A stretch of DNA of 64,000 bases from an uncultured Prevotellaceae bacterium (GTDB lineage: Bacteria; Bacteroidota; Bacteroidia; Bacteroidales; Bacteroidaceae). Each line of letters starts with the position of its first letter. Position 1 is the first letter of the stretch. The notes beneath the pieces are model-generated. The model ran no database searches, was not told the origin of the DNA, and saw only the letters and a list, made by a program, of their open reading frames with translations. The DNA lies in the NCBI GenBank assembly GCA_902785945.1, contig CADAAR010000002.1, forward strand, positions 1 through 64,000, given 5' to 3'. Position numbers and translations under genes: made by a program. Shown here piece after piece: positions 61,497 through 64,000 of this stretch.

Positions 61497-61610
61497 TTAG
61501 AACCAGTAGGGAGCACAGCTTTGGACGGCCATGGTGCCGAGGACACTAGTGATCACGGTTGCGATGAATTTTAGGACCTTCACAACAGTAGTCCAATTTA
61601 CTTTTACCAT
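61497..61610 (-). CDS. Smalltalk-type small membrane protein
   Basis: A 37-residue ORF from ATG at 61610: MVKVNWTTVVKVLKFIATVI, then TSVLGTMAVQSCAPYWF. It has a basic start, one hydrophobic segment and a C-terminal SC motif, as in the tiny smalltalk proteins found between HU-like and amidase genes in Bacteroidales. The function is unknown. The product is too short for most gene finders. A 29-bp fragment of a second copy is present at 57989. Confidence 0.8.
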   Translation of the reverse strand: MVKVNWTTVVKVLKFIATVITSVLGTMAVQSCAPYWF

Positions 61611-61632
61611 AATTCAAATAGTTTTTTTATTA

Positions 61633-61736
61633 GGTCCCACAGAAATAACAGAAATGACAGAAATTTTTTCCTGACGGAAAGAGCTATCGCTGCAGAGCAG
61701 CTTTTCTGTGATTTCCGTGATTTCTGTGGGACAATT
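61633..61736. repeat. Palindromic element, copy c
   Basis: GGTCCCACAGAAATAACAG at the left, TTTCTGTGGGACA at the right and internal GCTGCAGAGCAGC, lying between the smalltalk and HU-like genes. Confidence 0.88.
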
Positions 61737-61741
61737 ATTCA

Positions 61742-62593
61742 TTAGGCGTTGGGATCGTAGTCGTCGGCTTCGCCGGTGTTGATGACGAGGGTCGAGGCCT
61801 GGCCGGGCATCGCGAAGTTACCAGAGTAGACACCATCGTTCTCGGTCAGTTCAATAGACGAGCCATTGAGTGTGGCGGTCGGTACCTGATCCTCAGCCGG
61901 GGTGATGCTGATGACGAGCTCATCGTCCTCACTCAGCGAAGCACCTGAAGCGACGGCATTGCCATCCTTGGTCACAGTGGCTGTGCCTGTACCAGTCTTG
62001 CTGATTGTCAGGGCAAAGGTCGTGGTCTGGGACTGCTCACTCTGCGAGCTGCCTTCGTTGCCACTCTGTGAACCGCCCTCGTTTCCGCTCTGAGAGCCGC
62101 TCTGGCTTTCGGTTCCTGACTCAGAACCGGAGCCGTTTCCAGAGCCGGAGCCTGAAGGCGTGGCGCTCTTGGGCTTGGTGGTGGTGAGATCCTTGACGTT
62201 CATGAACGAGGCCTTCTTCTTCAGCATCTTCGAAGAGAGGTTGTTGACGTCAGTGCGACTGGGAGCGAAGCAGAGGTAGAGGCCCTGGATGTTGATGCCG
62301 AGGCTGTAGTCCTTCTCCTCGTCGGCGCCGGTGCTCTTGACAGAGAGGTAGAACGTGCCGAGTTCACCGAACTGGACTTTCTTACCTTCCAGGAGCTGTT
62401 CGAGGATACAGGTCTGGAGCTTGTTGGCGACGCCGAGGCAGACGTCCTCGCCGAAGACGGAGTTGTGCTCGGACATGTGTTTACAGAGCTCTTGGTAGCT
62501 CATGGTCTTACTCGATACGACACGGCCGTACCACTTGCCGTAGGACTTGGAGTCCGTGATTTTGTTTTGGGATACTTTTACGAATACGGGCAT
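61742..62593 (-). CDS. HU-like DNA-binding protein with Ser/Gly-rich linker and C-terminal beta repeat
   Basis: A 283-residue protein from ATG at 62593 (MPVFVKVSQNKITDSKSYGK); an upstream ATG at 62650 is rejected because the added residues are heptamer-encoded. The HU/IHF-like domain (about 1-125) has VQFGELGTFYLSVKS. A linker (about 141-190) is almost pure Ser, Gly, Gln, Glu and Asn. The C-terminal domain (about 191-273) reads LTISKTGTGTATVTKDGNAV and DGVYSGNFAMPGQASTLVI, which resembles extracellular InlB-B-type beta repeats. The function is unknown. The DUF4248 gene lies upstream, and the smalltalk and amidase genes downstream. Confidence 0.82.
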   Translation of the reverse strand: MPVFVKVSQNKITDSKSYGKWYGRVVSSKTMSYQELCKHMSEHNSVFGEDVCLGVANKLQTCILEQLLEGKKVQFGELGTFYLSVKSTGADEEKDYSLGINIQGLYLCFAPSRTDVNNLSSKMLKKKASFMNVKDLTTTKPKSATPSGSGSGNGSGSESGTESQSGSQSGNEGGSQSGNEGSSQSEQSQTTTFALTISKTGTGTATVTKDGNAVASGASLSEDDELVISITPAEDQVPTATLNGSSIELTENDGVYSGNFAMPGQASTLVINTGEADDYDPNA

Positions 62594-62632
62594 AATGAAA
62601 TAAGTGAAGAGTGAAGAATGAAGAGTGAAGAA
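62593..62632. repeat. TGAAGAG-type heptamers before the HU-like gene
   Basis: About five units (AATGAAA, TAAGTGA, AGAGTGA, AGAATGA, AGAGTGA) followed by GAATTTGCTACCGC. Confidence 0.65.
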
Positions 62633-62751
62633 TTTGCTACCGCGCGACAAGCTAACTCATTCAACTCTGTCAGAGCGTTTCTCTGACAGTGCAAAGGTAC
62701 AACATCTCAAAGAGTCATTGTCCGACTCTGTCAGACTCTCACAGAATTTTT

Positions 62752-63033
62752 TTATAATTCCTCTGACCAGCAGGTGAGGATGAGGTCGCGAAGGGGAGAG
62801 GCGGCGAGGGCGGACTGATCCTGGAGGGCGGGAGGCAGGTCGATGCAGTAGTCCTCACAGATGTAACGGACTGCCTGCGGAGGGAGCTTCTGGGCCTTGG
62901 GCGAGATGCCCATGGCATCGAGGACGTGCCGACGGGTGGCAAGGTAGCGAGCAAAGGTACGAGGACTGACGTCGGCCAGTCGGGCCAACGTGGATTTGCT
63001 GATGAAACGGTTCTTGTCGTAGTAATTAATCAT
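62752..63033 (-). CDS. DUF4248 family protein
   Basis: A 93-residue protein starting MINYYDKNRFISKSTLARLA with a helix-turn-helix-like N-terminus (KSTLARLADVSPRTFARYLA) and a conserved tail ending LRDLILTCWSEEL. It resembles a small DNA-binding protein, but the function is unknown. It lies between the HU-like and DUF6371 genes, the usual place for this family. A truncated copy is present at 58680. Confidence 0.85.
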   Translation of the reverse strand: MINYYDKNRFISKSTLARLADVSPRTFARYLATRRHVLDAMGISPKAQKLPPQAVRYICEDYCIDLPPALQDQSALAASPLRDLILTCWSEEL

Positions 63034-63084
63034 AAAACATAAACTTTTTGGGGGAAAGAGAAAAGTGGCTCTATTCGGGGTGCA

Positions 63085-63918
63085 TTACGGCACTATAGGA
63101 GGCGGATAGTGCCTCTTTTCGAAGAGGAAATCAACCAGGTCGATTTTGCGACGCTTCTGGTCGGGTGTGGCGTGGCGCTCAAGGAGAGGGGAGACACGGA
63201 TGGGATTGTCGTTGGGCCAGAAAAATGACTTCATCACCTCCTGTGCAGCGTCGTACCACCGGGTGAAGGCCATGCTGTCGGGATCTGTGTCGGGGAAGAG
63301 GATGACTTTGTGGTGGCGGAGGGGGAAGAACTTGTTGACCTGCACTTCGTTCATGCCTCCGGCAGCGAGCCAGGTGTATTGGGGATAGAGCTCTGAGCAG
63401 ATCACCGCAGTCTTCTCTGCTTCCACTAAACAGATTTTTTTAGGTCCCACAGAAATATTTGAAATAACAGAAAATTTTTCCTGACGGAAAAAGCTATCGC
63501 TACGGAGTAGCCTTTCTGTAATTTCTGTCATTTCTGTGGGACAATATTTTTCTGTGCGGTTTAGCAGGTGGAGGCCGAAGAAGCAATGAACAGGCTGAAA
63601 GGCGTCGTCGGGTACGGCGTAATGCCGCTTCAGGAGATGACTCACCCACGTGGCATGACGATTTTTCAGGCGATGACAGTCGGCCCCGTACCACATCAGT
63701 TTCCCATCGTGCGTCTGTCCCAACTGGTCGATCTGCCAATAGATAACGGCATCATCCTTTGAACAGCCCAGTCGGTAACGAAGCGCTGCGTGAACCATCT
63801 GTCGCTGGGTCAGAAAGCCAGACGCCACCACCGCCCGACAGAAACTGCTCTTTGAAGAAAGCTTTATTGACCACATGGCCCTCCCCTCTTCCCTCATCCT
63901 TCTTCCATCATCCATCAC
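63085..63918 (-). CDS. DUF6371-like toprim-type protein, 5' end altered, palindromic element in frame
   Basis: A 277-residue product; the better start may be ATG at 63876 (MWSIKLSSKSSFCRAVV), because the first 14 residues come from heptamers. The C-terminal half has toprim-like motifs ICLVEAEKTAVICSELYPQY and HHKVILFPDTDPDS. Family members are usually longer with an N-terminal zinc-ribbon, which is missing here. Residues about 124-160 (KYCPTEMTEITERLL and following, to VGPKK) are encoded by palindromic element copy d, which keeps the frame open and sits directly before the toprim core. It may be functional with an insertion, or be a decaying gene. Confidence 0.75.
   Translation of the reverse strand: MMDDGRRMREEGRAMWSIKLSSKSSFCRAVVASGFLTQRQMVHAALRYRLGCSKDDAVIYWQIDQLGQTHDGKLMWYGADCHRLKNRHATWVSHLLKRHYAVPDDAFQPVHCFFGLHLLNRTEKYCPTEMTEITERLLRSDSFFRQEKFSVISNISVGPKKICLVEAEKTAVICSELYPQYTWLAAGGMNEVQVNKFFPLRHHKVILFPDTDPDSMAFTRWYDAAQEVMKSFFWPNDNPIRVSPLLERHATPDQKRRKIDLVDFLFEKRHYPPPIVP
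63443..63546. repeat. Palindromic element, copy d (inside DUF6371 gene)
   Basis: GGTCCCACAGAAATATTTG at the left, ATTTCTGTGGGACA at the right and internal hairpin CTACGGAGTAG. It lies wholly within the open reading frame. Confidence 0.9.
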
Positions 63919-64000
63919 ACTTCTTACTTCTTCCTTCTTCCCTCTTCCATCTTCCTTCTTCCCTCTTACTTCTTCCCTCTTCCATCTTCCTTCTTCCCTC
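63880..64000. repeat. TTCCATC-family heptamers to the window edge
   Basis: About 16 units of TTCCCTC, TTCCATC, TTCCTTC, TTACTTC and CATCCTT run to the last base and probably continue. They supply the first codons of the DUF6371 frame. Confidence 0.9.

Noticed and set aside
58031-63546. CRISPR array made of the GTCCCACAGAAAT repeats
   Set aside because: Copies are hundreds to thousands of bases apart, are palindromic over 100 bp, and have no regular spacers or cas genes.
57242-64000. Prophage or prophage remnant
   Set aside because: An amidase is present, but no terminase, capsid, portal, tail or integrase gene is seen; the gene set matches a recurring Bacteroidales locus.

Overview
The window is about 64 kb of chromosome from a member of the Bacteroidales, most likely the Prevotellaceae (Prevotella/Segatella type). 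This rests on the Bacteroidetes promoter pattern (TTTG, about 20 bp, TAnnTTTG), an adjacent SusC/SusD pair, DUF4294, DUF4248, DUF6371 and smalltalk-type proteins, GH43 and GH115 enzymes, and a succinate-type CoA-transferase. No species assignment is possible from sequence reading alone.

Layout. 1-2.2 kb: the 5' end of tuf behind four tRNA genes, then hpf, a Xer-type recombinase and rpsU. 2.3-8.6 kb: a patatin-barrel outer-membrane protein, a glycosyltransferase, and a divergent pair (helix-hairpin-helix barrel protein and DUF4294 protein). 8.6-13.8 kb: SusC, SusD and a papain-like lipoprotein peptidase. 13.8-15.3 kb: cysS. 15.3-26.5 kb: a four-gene operon on the minus strand encoding a membrane sensor with fused PP2C phosphatase and anti-sigma-type kinase domains, a STAS anti-sigma-antagonist protein, a 2424-residue C-A-T-C-A-T-R nonribosomal peptide synthetase and a MATE exporter. 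26.6-48.4 kb: CoA-transferase, hemolysin III, GH43, a second patatin, rnr with a degenerate sensor and a histidine kinase, epimerase and PAP2, greA, a HIT protein, mannose-1-phosphate guanylyltransferase, tRNA-Leu, a repeat-type secreted protein, a frameshifted GH115, a GH43-PagL fusion and an OmpA lipoprotein. 48.5-57.2 kb: M1 aminopeptidase, purL, a chromate transporter pair and a metallophosphoesterase. 57.3-64 kb: an accessory region built from two decayed copies of one locus (HigA-type regulator, amidase, smalltalk, HU-like protein, DUF4248, DUF6371), with palindromic elements, a GxxExxY protein and an AAA/DUF4143 ATPase.

The strongest candidate for an undescribed system is the NRPS operon. 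A complete partner-switching module (sensor, phosphatase, kinase, STAS) sits directly upstream of a reductase-terminated dipeptide synthetase and an exporter, with no sigma factor beside it. The architecture predicts a regulated and secreted N-acyl dipeptide aldehyde or a cyclised derivative.

The second theme is a pervasive set of period-7 repeats in several sequence families (TTCACTA, TTCCATC, TTCAATG, CTATAAA, ATTATTC). They lie between genes and also inside genes. In three secreted proteins the TTCACTA type encodes the hydrophobic core of the signal peptide, and because 7 is not a multiple of 3 the same periodic peptide is encoded in every frame. The third theme is genome rearrangement in the last 7 kb: reciprocal gene loss between two copies of a locus, one loss explained by a 6-bp direct repeat, and a palindromic element that lies in frame inside a coding sequence.
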